Below are positions 32,836-40,856 of a stretch of 64,000 nt of DNA, piece after piece. Each line of letters opens with the position of its first letter. Positions within the stretch are counted from its first letter, which is position 1. The DNA is from Verrucomicrobiota bacterium. GTDB taxonomy: Bacteria; Verrucomicrobiota; Verrucomicrobiia; Limisphaerales; UBA8199. Location of the stretch: NCBI GenBank assembly GCA_003176045.1, contig PSRM01000181.1, positions 1 through 64,000 of the forward strand, read 5' to 3'. The notes under the pieces were generated by a model, which was given only the letters and a program-made list of their open reading frames with translations, had not been told where the DNA came from and searched no databases. Position numbers and translations under genes: made by a program.

Positions 32836-33636
32836 TCACCCTTGCTCCAGCCCCTTCTCGTATTCCTTGTTGATCAGGTAGTTCTTTCCCAGCGCCTTGC
32901 CGAGCGGATCGTCATCGGGACCGCAGAAACCCAGGTGCAGGTGGCGGCGCCAACCCTCCACGCATTTGAAGCGGCGGGACATGCGGCCCAACTCGAGCGA
33001 CATGTTTTCCATCGCCAGTAACAACGAACTGATGCCCTGGCTGACGTCGAGCCAATTCTGCTGGCTTTTGTGCGCCGACAACGCTTCCTGTTTGGTTTTC
33101 TGAACTGAAGTCGTGTTCACAAAGGCGCCTGGGACGATCCGGCGGCGCAGGCTGTCACACAAACCGTGCGGCATGGCGTGATAGACGGTGACCGGGTATT
33201 CCGCCGATTCGCGAGGGGGAGAGGTCCGGAAGTTAGGCATCCCGCGAGCGAAGGCGGCCGTGACTGCCAGGCGCGAGGTGTTGGTATGGTCCTCCATATA
33301 ATCCTGCGGTGAGTGCGTGAGGACGACTGTGGGCTTGACGGCGCGGATGACTGCCGCCAGGCCCCGCAGTAGATCGAGCGTGTAAAAAATCTCCAGGTCG
33401 TTTGTGAGCGCCGGATGGAATTCCGCGCCCAGGATCTTGGCTGCCGTCCTGGATTCATTGTTGCGGATGGCTCGGATGGCCGATGCGCTGTATTTCACGG
33501 TCCCGCAGCTTCCGTTTGCCACGCTCATGTAATGAGTTTGGTAACCGGCCCGTTTGAGCAACAACAGCGTTCCCGCCATGTAGAATTCGATGTCATCGGG
33601 GTGGGCGCCGATGGCGATGGCAGTGGGTTTAGGCAT
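32836..33636 (-). CDS. PIG-L/LmbE family zinc deacetylase
   Basis: A metal-dependent N-acetyl-sugar deacetylase family protein of about 266 residues. The zinc motif AIGAHPDDIEF has H12 and D14-D15 when read from the ATG at 33636; LTHSPQDYMEDH holds further ligands. The family removes acetyl groups from GlcNAc-type sugars or small thiol precursors. The frame is open to 33681, but those extra residues (MRPLAPRPSSLVP) come from a cgaggggcg short repeat, so the inner Met is chosen. It ends where the octamer array begins and lies downstream of the oxidoreductase gene on the same strand. Confidence 0.88.
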   Translation of the reverse strand: MPKPTAIAIGAHPDDIEFYMAGTLLLLKRAGYQTHYMSVANGSCGTVKYSASAIRAIRNNESRTAAKILGAEFHPALTNDLEIFYTLDLLRGLAAVIRAVKPTVVLTHSPQDYMEDHTNTSRLAVTAAFARGMPNFRTSPPRESAEYPVTVYHAMPHGLCDSLRRRIVPGAFVNTTSVQKTKQEALSAHKSQQNWLDVSQGISSLLLAMENMSLELGRMSRRFKCVEGWRRHLHLGFCGPDDDPLGKALGKNYLINKEYEKGLEQG

Positions 33637-33639
33637 ACA

Positions 33640-33712
33640 ACGAGGGACGAGGGACGAGGGGCGAGGGGCGAGGGGCCGCATCGGAGCGCGGACATTCTTG
33701 TCCGCAGCAACG
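33640..33712. repeat. gaggggc array and a single GCGGACA hairpin
   Basis: Units gagggacgaggg and gaggggcgaggg (33643-33675) are followed by tcggagcgcggacattc and then ttgtccgc (33681-33705), a single left-half hairpin. A taacg array follows at 33753-33780. Confidence 0.75.
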
Positions 33713-33757
33713 TGGAGCGAAAGAAAGGCTGCCTGTACTCACCGGCGTTTCTACGTT

Positions 33758-34810
33758 TTAACGTTTTAACTTTTTAACTCCCACCTCGCTCATCTTTACG
33801 GGCCTGCCTTTTTCTGCCGAACGGTCTGCAGCAAAGATGACCTCATGACTTATGGCCGCGTCTTCCAGGCTGGTCAGCGGCATGTCTTTTCCTTTGTCCA
33901 GAGCGTTGAAAAAGGCCTCGAACTGCGTTTGATACGGGTGGTCTGCTACGTCACCCGAGTCCACCAGCCGAGCGCCCAGCGAACTCCAGATGGTCTTGTT
34001 TGTCCCCAGATCGCTGGAATGGAATTTGTTGTCGAGCAGGCTTCCTTTGCTGCCCACCAGGTGCGTATGAAAATAGTAGGGCTGGAGACAATCAATCACC
34101 GAAGCGCATTTGCCCACACTCCCGTTCTTGAACTTCAGAATGGTGACGCTGGTGCTCGGGAATTCATACGGAGCGAAGATGGGGCTTCGTGACTTCGTGT
34201 CGTAACTCATCACCTCAGTCACCTCTGAGCCCATGCACATCAGCAGCGCATCCAGTGCATGGCAGCCGGCCTCGAGCAGTGAACTGCCCCCTTCAGCCTT
34301 GCTCTTACACCAGCGGAACTGGTCGTACCATGGTCCGATCCCGTGATAATAGTCCACCTCGCCGTAGTGCAGGTCCCCAAGCAATCCGCGATCAATGACG
34401 GCTTTGGTAGCCAGGAACTGGCTGGCGTAGCGACATTCGAAACAGACGCACGTTTTCACGCCAGCTTTCCTGACCGCCTGTCGCATCTGTTGAAGTTCTT
34501 TGAGCGAAAGGCAGAGCGGTTTTTCCAGAATAAGATGTTTGCCGGCTTTGGCGGCGCGAGTCACCTGCTCCAGGCGCTGCGTGGGAAAACCACACAATGA
34601 GAGGACGTGGATGTCTGGATTTGCAATCAATTCATCCAGGTCGTTATAGACCTGGATAGGGCGGCCGTACTTGCTGCTCAGCTCGGCGGCATCGAGTTTC
34701 CGGGGAGAACAAATCGCGGTGACCTGGCCCAGCGTGGTGGCGTTGATGGCGGGAATGTGGGCCGTGGCGACCCAGCCGTAGCCAACAATGGCGGTGTTGA
34801 ATTTTTTCAT
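33758..34810 (-). CDS. Gfo/Idh/MocA family oxidoreductase
   Basis: A NAD(P)-dependent oxidoreductase-fold protein of about 350 residues from the ATG at 34810. The Rossmann start is FNTAIVGYGWVATAH, the family Lys lies in LILEKPLC (about 92-99), and the C-terminal alpha/beta domain follows (EGGSSLLEAGCHALDALL contains the usual His). No secretion signal. The substrate is probably a sugar or inositol derivative, as in the family, but is not known. The PIG-L deacetylase lies 120 bases downstream on the same strand, so both could serve one sugar pathway; the spacer is filled with repeats, however. Confidence 0.9.
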   Translation of the reverse strand: MKKFNTAIVGYGWVATAHIPAINATTLGQVTAICSPRKLDAAELSSKYGRPIQVYNDLDELIANPDIHVLSLCGFPTQRLEQVTRAAKAGKHLILEKPLCLSLKELQQMRQAVRKAGVKTCVCFECRYASQFLATKAVIDRGLLGDLHYGEVDYYHGIGPWYDQFRWCKSKAEGGSSLLEAGCHALDALLMCMGSEVTEVMSYDTKSRSPIFAPYEFPSTSVTILKFKNGSVGKCASVIDCLQPYYFHTHLVGSKGSLLDNKFHSSDLGTNKTIWSSLGARLVDSGDVADHPYQTQFEAFFNALDKGKDMPLTSLEDAAISHEVIFAADRSAEKGRPVKMSEVGVKKLKR

Positions 34811-34869
34811 CGCGTCGTGTCTCCGCAATGCCACAGGCTTTAGGCAAAGTTGTCAACGAAATGTTTTTG

Positions 34870-34944
34870 TGGAGCGCCGAATTCCATTTCGGCGCGAAGG
34901 TATCCCTAATGCTCAACGCGCCGAAATGGAATTCGGCGCTCCGG
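34870..34944. repeat. Paired hairpin element, CCGAA-TTTCGG stem
   Basis: The best-preserved copy of this stem type: left half ggagcgccgaattcc followed by atttcggcgc (34871-34896), right half gcgccgaaatgg followed by aattcggcgctccgg (34918-34943). Outer borders are GGAGCGC and GCGCTCC; both hairpins carry the same stem. It lies just after the purC stop. Confidence 0.9.
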
Positions 34945-34945
34945 C

Positions 34946-35836
34946 TTACAGCTTCTTCCCCGTCAGCCGCTCGTACGCCTCCAGGTACTTCGCCTGCGTC
35001 TTCGCCACCACTTCCGGCGGAAGCATGGGCCCTGGCGCGCTCTTATTCCAATCAAGCGTTTCCAAATAATCCCGGACAAACTGCTTATCGAAACTCGGCT
35101 GGCTTTTGCCCGGCTCATATTGGTCCGCAGGCCAGAACCTAGATGAATCGGGCGTAAGCACCTCGTCAATCAGGATCAGTTTCCCATTCATCAAGCCAAA
35201 TTCAAATTTCGTGTCGGCGATGATGATGCCCCTGCGACGCGCGTAATCGCGCGCGAAATTGTAGATCTTCATGCTCGCATCCCGCGCGCGCTCAGCGATG
35301 TCAGCGCCGACCATGCGCGCCGCCTGCTCAAAGGGAATGTTCTCGTCGTGCCCCGTTTCGGCCTTGGTTGCCGGGGTGAAAATCGGCTCAGGCAACTCGG
35401 CCGACTCTTTGAGGCCCGCCGGCAGTTTGATGCCACAAACCGTCTGCCGCTCGAGATATTCTTTCCAACCAGACCCTGCAAGATAGCCGCGCACCACGCA
35501 CTCGATCGAAAGCGGCTTGGCTTTTTTGACGATCATGCTGCGGCGCCCGACTTGCGCCTCGAATCGCTTCAACTCGGGCGGCAGTTCCGAGTTTTCGCGA
35601 GAGAGAAGGTGATTGGGCTGAAATGCCTCGGTCTGCGCGAACCAGAAATAAGAGATTTGTGTCAGCACCTCGCCTTTGCCCGGGATGCCATTGGGCATGA
35701 TCACATCGAATGCCGAGATCCGGTCTGTTGCCACGAACAGCAAGCGGTCGCCGAGATCAAATATCTCGCGCACCTTGCCACTCTTGAGTTTTTTGATCCC
35801 CGGCAAATCGAGTTCGAGCACAGTGTTGTTTTGCAT
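34946..35836 (-). CDS. purC: SAICAR synthetase
   Basis: Phosphoribosylaminoimidazole-succinocarboxamide synthase, step eight of de novo purine synthesis. Recognisable are [27 protein letters not shown] at the N-terminus (stated as the familiar opening, residues about 20-45), [18 protein letters not shown] (about 110-127) and [15 protein letters not shown] (about 218-232). The start is set at the ATG giving [10 protein letters not shown], 7 codons inside the open frame. It has about 296 residues, the normal size of the stand-alone form. Monocistronic, with repeats on either side. Confidence 0.95.
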   Translation of the reverse strand: MQNNTVLELDLPGIKKLKSGKVREIFDLGDRLLFVATDRISAFDVIMPNGIPGKGEVLTQISYFWFAQTEAFQPNHLLSRENSELPPELKRFEAQVGRRSMIVKKAKPLSIECVVRGYLAGSGWKEYLERQTVCGIKLPAGLKESAELPEPIFTPATKAETGHDENIPFEQAARMVGADIAERARDASMKIYNFARDYARRRGIIIADTKFEFGLMNGKLILIDEVLTPDSSRFWPADQYEPGKSQPSFDKQFVRDYLETLDWNKSAPGPMLPPEVVAKTQAKYLEAYERLTGKKL

Positions 35837-35857
35837 CGCGCGTGAATCTAGCAGCAT

Positions 35858-36171
35858 GTTCGCTAGACCTCAAATGGAGAGTCCGTGGTCAGTAGTCAGT
35901 AGTCAGTGGTCAGTGGTCCGTGGTCCGTGGCCTTGTGCTCGGCATGGGGAGACAGAATCATAATTTTATTTTTCTGGATGATTCTGTCCTTCCATGATTC
36001 TGTCTGTTTTACATCCCAGGTTGAAAGGACAGAATCATGGGGAGCCAGAATCTAATTTTATTTTTCTGGACATCTATTGGCTATTGGGTATCTGATGTGC
36101 CTGAACCCTGAACCCTCTTTTCCTCTCTTTGTTTCTTCGTTCCTTTGTTGTTTTGTATTAGTCTCGTTGGA
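35858..36171. repeat. gtcagtg/gtccgtg array and gacagaatcat inverted repeats
   Basis: A heptamer array (gtcagtagtcagtagtcagt, then gtggtccgtggtccgtgg) fills 35886-35930. It is followed by three gacagaatcat / atgattctgtc copies (35951-36055) with identical attttatttttctgga blocks. This is the 5' region of the threonine aldolase gene on the opposite strand; no promoter is evident. Confidence 0.8.
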
Positions 36172-37224
36172 ATGACGACTGAAATTCAAGTCCGCCGCCA
36201 CTTCGCCAGCGACAACTGCGCCGGTATCTGCCCCGAGGCTCTTGCGGCGATGATCGAAGCCAACGAAGGCCACGAAGTCGGCTACGGCAATGATGCGTGG
36301 ACAACCAAGGCCTCCAACCTCATCCGCGACATTTTCGAAATCAAGTGCGAGGTTTACTTCGTTTTCAACGGCACCTCCGCCAACTCGCTCTCGCTTGCAT
36401 CCATGTGCCAATCCTATCACAGTATTCTTTGTCATGACCAGGCGCACATCGAGACGGCCGAGTGCGGCGCCCCGGAATTCTTCGCCAATGGGTCGAAAGT
36501 GCTGCTGCTCGGCGGAGCGCACGGGAAAATTGACCCGAAAACCATCGAACGCGCTGTCAACAAACGAACCGACATTCATTATCCGAAACCTCGCGTCGTC
36601 TGCCTCACGCAGCCCACGGAGTTGGGCACTGTGTATTCGCTGGACGAAATGCGATTGCTGGCCGAGGAAGCGCGGCGGTTTGGCCTGCGCGTCCAAATGG
36701 ACGGCGCGCGCTTCGCAAACGCGGTCGCGGCTCTTGGAGTTGCCCCAAAAGAAATCACCTGGAAACTCGGCGTGGACGTCCTCTGCTTCGGCGGCACCAA
36801 GAATGGAATCGCGGTGGGCGAAGCCGTGGTGTTCTTCAACTCCGACCTCGCCCGCGAATTCGATTACCGCTGCAAACAAGGCGGCCAACTTGCCTCCAAG
36901 ATGCGCTTCCTCTCAGCGCCATGGGTGGGAATGTTACAAGATGGCGCTTGGCTTAAGCACGCCGGCCACGCCAACGCCATGGCCAAACGTCTCGAAGCGG
37001 CAATCCGAGACCTCCCCGGCGTCGAAGTTGTCCATCCCGTTCAGACCAACGGCGTCTTTGCCAGGATCCCAACGGAAGCGGTTGCTCCAATGCACCGGCG
37101 CGGCTGGAAATTCTACACCCACGTCGGCACCGAAGGCGAAGCCAGGCTAATGTGCAGTTGGGATACGACCGCGGAGGATGTGGATGGGTTTGCGAAGGAT
37201 CTAAAAGGCCTCTTGATCAGGTGA
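36172..37224 (+). CDS. Threonine aldolase family PLP enzyme
   Basis: A pyridoxal-phosphate enzyme of the low-specificity L-threonine aldolase family, which splits threonine or related beta-hydroxy amino acids into glycine and an aldehyde. The start is set at the ATG giving MTTEIQVRRHFASDN. FNGTSANSLSL (about 65-75) binds the cofactor phosphate, VQMDGARFANA (about 171-181) carries the PLP-ring Asp, and FGGTKNG (about 203-209) contains the Schiff-base Lys. At 350 residues the length is typical. It is monocistronic. A related beta-eliminating lyase activity cannot be excluded. Confidence 0.9.
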   Translation: MTTEIQVRRHFASDNCAGICPEALAAMIEANEGHEVGYGNDAWTTKASNLIRDIFEIKCEVYFVFNGTSANSLSLASMCQSYHSILCHDQAHIETAECGAPEFFANGSKVLLLGGAHGKIDPKTIERAVNKRTDIHYPKPRVVCLTQPTELGTVYSLDEMRLLAEEARRFGLRVQMDGARFANAVAALGVAPKEITWKLGVDVLCFGGTKNGIAVGEAVVFFNSDLAREFDYRCKQGGQLASKMRFLSAPWVGMLQDGAWLKHAGHANAMAKRLEAAIRDLPGVEVVHPVQTNGVFARIPTEAVAPMHRRGWKFYTHVGTEGEARLMCSWDTTAEDVDGFAKDLKGLLIR

Positions 37225-37345
37225 CCGCTTCTTAATCTTACTCTTTCTCTTAATCTTAATCCCCCTCGTTCCTCAGAACCTCCAAACTTCAAAGATCAAA
37301 CTTCAAAGAAGCCTCAAACTCCAACACTCAAGCTCCAAGCCTCGA
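37225..37345. repeat. cttaatctt and cttcaaa short units
   Basis: Units cttaatct (37230-37262) and then cttcaaac/cctcaaac (37280-37335) fill the space before the HAF-repeat gene. The complementary gattaagag units lie near 2745-2760. Confidence 0.7.
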
Positions 37346-37470
37346 ATTTGAAAATACGTCCTAATCGCTGAGGGCGTTTTCCAATGCCGCTAAGCCTAAG
37401 CATTCGAGTTGTGTAATTTCTATTGCTTTACTTTGACCCATATGATAATCTTGGTCGGTTTGGATCGGGA

Positions 37471-38628
37471 ATGAAGACAATCGCTTGGCTTGATCGTGCG
37501 ATTCAAAAGAAGCTGGCCACGTCAGCCATCGGCTTCGGAATGCTAAGTGCCAGTGCATTTGCGCAGTACTCGATTACCGAGCTTGGAGGCCTCGGTGGCG
37601 TTTATCCTTCGTCTCCGGCTCTGGTTAGCGAGGCGTACGGCATCAACAATAGCGGTCAGGTGGTAGGCTACGCTTTCACGACTAGCGGTAACAAACATGC
37701 CTTCCTTTATAGCGCTGGCGCCATGACCGACCTAGGAACACTGGGCGGCTCCAGTAGCCAAGCGAATGGCATTAACAATAGCGGCCAAGTAGTGGGCCAT
37801 GCTTACCTGGCGGGAAACGCATCGTATCATGCCTTCCTCTATAGCGGAGGCGGGATGGCCGATCTTGGAACCCTTTCCGGAGGCATTAACAGTGATGCCT
37901 ATGGGGTGAATAGGAATGGCCAAGTGGTCGGCTCCTCCGACCAGTACGCCTTCCAATACAGCGGTGGTATGATGTCCTACCTTACTCTTGGCTCAGGAAG
38001 TTGGGCCTCCGGCGTTAACGACCAAGGCCAGATCGTGGGTGTCTACGAGGTCTCGGGCACGGAAAGTGCGTTCCTTTACAATGGAACCGTTGCCACGTAC
38101 TTGGGTCACCTCGGAGGCGGCCAAAGTGCCGCAACTGGGATCAATACCAACGGCCAAATCTCCGGGTGGTCGTACTTGCCCGGAGGTTCAATCTATCATG
38201 CCTTCGTTTACAGTGGTGGCCGGATGAGCGATTTGGGCAGCCTCGGGGGCAATTTTAGCGCCGCCAATGCAATCAACGATAATGGGCAACTGGTTGGTTA
38301 CTCCCTCACGACTGCTTTCGCCAAGCATGCTTTTCTCTACAGCGGCGGAGTTATGCTCGACCTCAACACCGTCACACCAAGTAACTCGGGCTGGACCTTA
38401 ACTTCGGCTCAAGCGATAAACGACAAAGGTCAGATCGTTGGGTACGGCACGAATCCCTTGGGCCAGACCGACGCATTCCTGCTCACCCCGATACCGGAGC
38501 CGAGTTCCGGGGTTTTATTGGTGATCGTAGGTATAGTGTTATCCTTCCGGCTATTTGGCCAGCATGATAACGTAGTTTCGTTTACCTTTGCGCAAAAGGA
38601 GATGCTTGCCAAAGACGAGGTCTCCTGA
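37471..38628 (+). CDS. HAF-repeat exported protein with PEP-CTERM-like C-terminus
   Basis: A 385-residue exported protein built almost entirely of HAF repeats of about 50 residues, each with a GINNSGQVVGY-like and a HAFLYSGG-like segment (six or seven copies). A signal peptide covers about residues 1-32 from the ATG giving MKTIAWLDRAIQKK. At about 340 a PEP motif (IPEPSSG) and hydrophobic helix (VLLVIVGIVLSFRLF) follow, as in PEP-CTERM proteins anchored and sorted by an exosortase. The usual basic stop-end is missing; the chain runs on for 26 residues across the 3' end of tyrS on the opposite strand. The protein probably contributes to the cell surface. Confidence 0.85.
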   Translation: MKTIAWLDRAIQKKLATSAIGFGMLSASAFAQYSITELGGLGGVYPSSPALVSEAYGINNSGQVVGYAFTTSGNKHAFLYSAGAMTDLGTLGGSSSQANGINNSGQVVGHAYLAGNASYHAFLYSGGGMADLGTLSGGINSDAYGVNRNGQVVGSSDQYAFQYSGGMMSYLTLGSGSWASGVNDQGQIVGVYEVSGTESAFLYNGTVATYLGHLGGGQSAATGINTNGQISGWSYLPGGSIYHAFVYSGGRMSDLGSLGGNFSAANAINDNGQLVGYSLTTAFAKHAFLYSGGVMLDLNTVTPSNSGWTLTSAQAINDKGQIVGYGTNPLGQTDAFLLTPIPEPSSGVLLVIVGIVLSFRLFGQHDNVVSFTFAQKEMLAKDEVS

Positions 38629-39831
38629 GCCGACTGCCCGCTGCACGTTCGATTCGCGCACGTTGTTGATATAAATCCCCCCGCCTTCGATATCTTTCCT
38701 CGCCTGTCCTTTAGAAGGACACAAGCCGCTTTGGACTAGCACCTCGATCAACGGCTTTCCCGAACTATCCAAATCACTTTTGCCGATTTCCTTCGTTGGC
38801 ACCTCGCCTACGATGTCATTGAATGTGCTTTCGGAAATACCGGCCAAATCGCCGCCGAACAAAATCTCGCTGGCGCGAATCGCCTCGGCTGTAGCGGCCG
38901 GGCCGTGGAGCAAATCCGTAACGGCTTTAGCCAGCGCCTGGTGCGCGACTCGCGCGCCGGGGTTCTCATTATGCTGCTTCTCGAGCGCGGCAATTTCTTC
39001 CTGACCCAAAAACGTGAAGAATTTCAAATACCGAACAACGTCCCGATCGTCCGTGCGAATCCAGAATTGATAGAACCGATAAACGCTGGTCCTGGCGGCA
39101 TCCAGCCAGACAGCGCCCGCAACGGTCTTGCCGAATTTTGAGCCGTCTGCGTTAGTTATGAGCGGCAGAGTCAGGCCGAAGACGTGGTGGCCGAGCTTTT
39201 TGCGGGTCAGGTCAATGCCGGCAGTCACGTTGCCCCACTGATCGCTGCCGCCGATTTGCAGCTCGCAGTTGTGATCGCGGCGCAGCACATAAAAATCGAA
39301 CGCCTGGAGCACCATGTAGCTAAACTCGGCGTAGCTGATGCCCGCCTCGCGGTCTTCCATCCGGGCCCGAACGCTCTCCTTCGCAACCATCTGGTTAACG
39401 GAGAAATGCTTGCCAATGTCCCGTAGGAAATCCAGGTAGGTGAATTGGTCCGTCCACGATGCGTTATCCAGCAACTGCGCTGGGTTTGTTGGATTGTCGA
39501 AATCCAACAGCCGTCGGAGTTGTGCTTTGATTTTTACGAGGTTGGCGGACAGCACCTCGCGCGTGAGCAACTGACGTTCCTGGGTCTTCCCGCTCGGATC
39601 TCCGATCGAGCCAGTCGAACCACCCGCGATAGCAATCGGATGATGGCCAAACATCTGAAACCGCCGCAGCCCGAGCAACGGGATGAGATTGCCCACGTGC
39701 AAGCTGTCCGCAGTGGGGTCAAAACCGGCGTATAGCGTGATCGGGGCGGAACTCAGCCGCTTGGTCAGTTCAGCCGTATCCGTGCAATCGGCCACCAGGC
39801 CGCGCCATTGGAGTTCGTCGAGAATCGTCAT
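38551..39831 (-). CDS. tyrS: Tyrosyl-tRNA synthetase
   Basis: Charges tRNA-Tyr. Class I signatures are present: HVGN (about residues 46-49) within DPTADSLHVGNL for the HIGH motif, and KFGKT (about 231-235) for KMSKS. The C-terminal S4-type RNA-binding domain (about 360-426) is present and ends KGKRNYVIMLAK. The length of 426 residues is that of the usual bacterial TyrRS. Its 3' end overlaps the convergent HAF/PEP-CTERM gene by 78 bases. It is preceded by the small antitoxin-like gene on the same strand, 73 bases upstream. Confidence 0.95.
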   Translation of the reverse strand: MTILDELQWRGLVADCTDTAELTKRLSSAPITLYAGFDPTADSLHVGNLIPLLGLRRFQMFGHHPIAIAGGSTGSIGDPSGKTQERQLLTREVLSANLVKIKAQLRRLLDFDNPTNPAQLLDNASWTDQFTYLDFLRDIGKHFSVNQMVAKESVRARMEDREAGISYAEFSYMVLQAFDFYVLRRDHNCELQIGGSDQWGNVTAGIDLTRKKLGHHVFGLTLPLITNADGSKFGKTVAGAVWLDAARTSVYRFYQFWIRTDDRDVVRYLKFFTFLGQEEIAALEKQHNENPGARVAHQALAKAVTDLLHGPAATAEAIRASEILFGGDLAGISESTFNDIVGEVPTKEIGKSDLDSSGKPLIEVLVQSGLCPSKGQARKDIEGGGIYINNVRESNVQRAVGSGDLVFGKHLLLRKGKRNYVIMLAK

Positions 39832-39904
39832 GGGTTCTCAAGCTGCTGCTTCAAGAACCCCGCTTCCCTGCGGTCTTGCTTGAATCGTCTGCTGAAGCTC
39901 GCCT

Positions 39905-40114
39905 TCACTCGTCGTCGAAGGCTTGTTCAAACGTCGACCCGGGATCGGCACCAGATTTAAGACCCTCCAATCGGCGCGCAAGTTCCACCTTAATCTCCGC
40001 ATCACTTCTGCTATCGCCTTCGAGACTCTGAATCAACAGCTTGGCGAGTTCTGCCCTCTCCAGGGGAGGAAGCGAGAGCGCTTCCTCTGCCACGACTATA
40101 TTTGTTAATGGCAT
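39905..40114 (-). CDS. Addiction-module antitoxin-like small protein, apparently orphan
   Basis: A 69-residue acidic protein of the putative addiction-module component family (TIGR02574 type): EEALSLPPLERAELAKLLIQ is the family hallmark. Members usually precede a RelE/ParE-type toxin gene. Downstream here is tyrS, and no small toxin gene is visible within several hundred bases on either side. The protein may therefore be a relic or act with a distant partner. The ATG start is the only one that fits the family length. Confidence 0.8.
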   Translation of the reverse strand: MPLTNIVVAEEALSLPPLERAELAKLLIQSLEGDSRSDAEIKVELARRLEGLKSGADPGSTFEQAFDDE

Positions 40115-40286
40115 GTCCTGAGAATACTCCGTAACTGAGCAGGCGCAAGTTGAACCAGGACGACGTTTTTGACTCGATCTCCAACATCTGGGTGCTTGCG
40201 GGAGAACTTGTCCGCTATACCGACCCTGCTACAATTCCATCGCGCCGTTCGTAAACAGGCACATGACACCGATTAGTCGGCCTTTT

Positions 40287-40856
40287 ATGACAACTAAACA
40301 AAGCAAAGCCAGCGCGCAGAGTGGGTTCGATGCAGCAGTCAAGAAGGCCGACCTGGTCACGGTTCAGACTTTAATCAGGCGCGGCCTGAAACCTCCAGTA
40401 ACAGCAGCGGAAGCTGCTGCGGATGCGTGCAACAAGGCCTATGCACTGGCGCACCCCACCACGAGGCAAGGCTTATTTGGACGAAAAGCCCGCACGAGCA
40501 AGAAGGCCCGGTCTGCTGCCAGCGCCGATGCTGACAAGTACTATCGAATCACAGAGGCGCTGCTCAAAGCCGGAGCGCCGGTGCCGGACACAGGGATTTG
40601 TCCTGCTGCTCGATCAGGAAACACCAAGCTGGCACTGCTTCTGATAGAGCACGGAGTTGATGTGGACTTCAGTCCGCCGATCGGCACTCCCTTGGAAAAT
40701 GCCGTGAAATCGGGTTCAGTAGAAATCATGCGTGCCTTGATCAAGGCTGGAGCGGATCTACATCAGCAAGGACTCTTTGGCACGTTGCTGATCGAGCCGT
40801 TGGCGAGGACCAGGTCCTGGCTGTGGACGAACTCATCAAGGCTGGCGCTGACGTGA
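40287..40856 (+). CDS. Ankyrin-repeat protein, N-terminal part (frameshifted)
   Basis: The 5' portion of an ankyrin-repeat gene, read here from the ATG at 40287 (an upstream ATG at 40263 is also in frame). It has helical segments and three or four ankyrin-type units, ending in LIEHGVDVDFSPP and AGADLHQQG. After about residue 175 the frame runs into a stop, while ankyrin units continue in another frame in the next feature. The expected continuation DRAVGEDQVLAVDELIKAG is open from about 40790 in the second frame. A one-base change near 40785-40800 would join the two. Confidence 0.7.
   Translation: MTTKQSKASAQSGFDAAVKKADLVTVQTLIRRGLKPPVTAAEAAADACNKAYALAHPTTRQGLFGRKARTSKKARSAASADADKYYRITEALLKAGAPVPDTGICPAARSGNTKLALLLIEHGVDVDFSPPIGTPLENAVKSGSVEIMRALIKAGADLHQQGLFGTLLIEPLARTRSWLWTNSSRLALT

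Noticed and set aside
39905-40114. Complete toxin-antitoxin pair with the small protein
   Set aside because: No RelE/ParE-type toxin was found on either side; only the antitoxin-like gene is supported.
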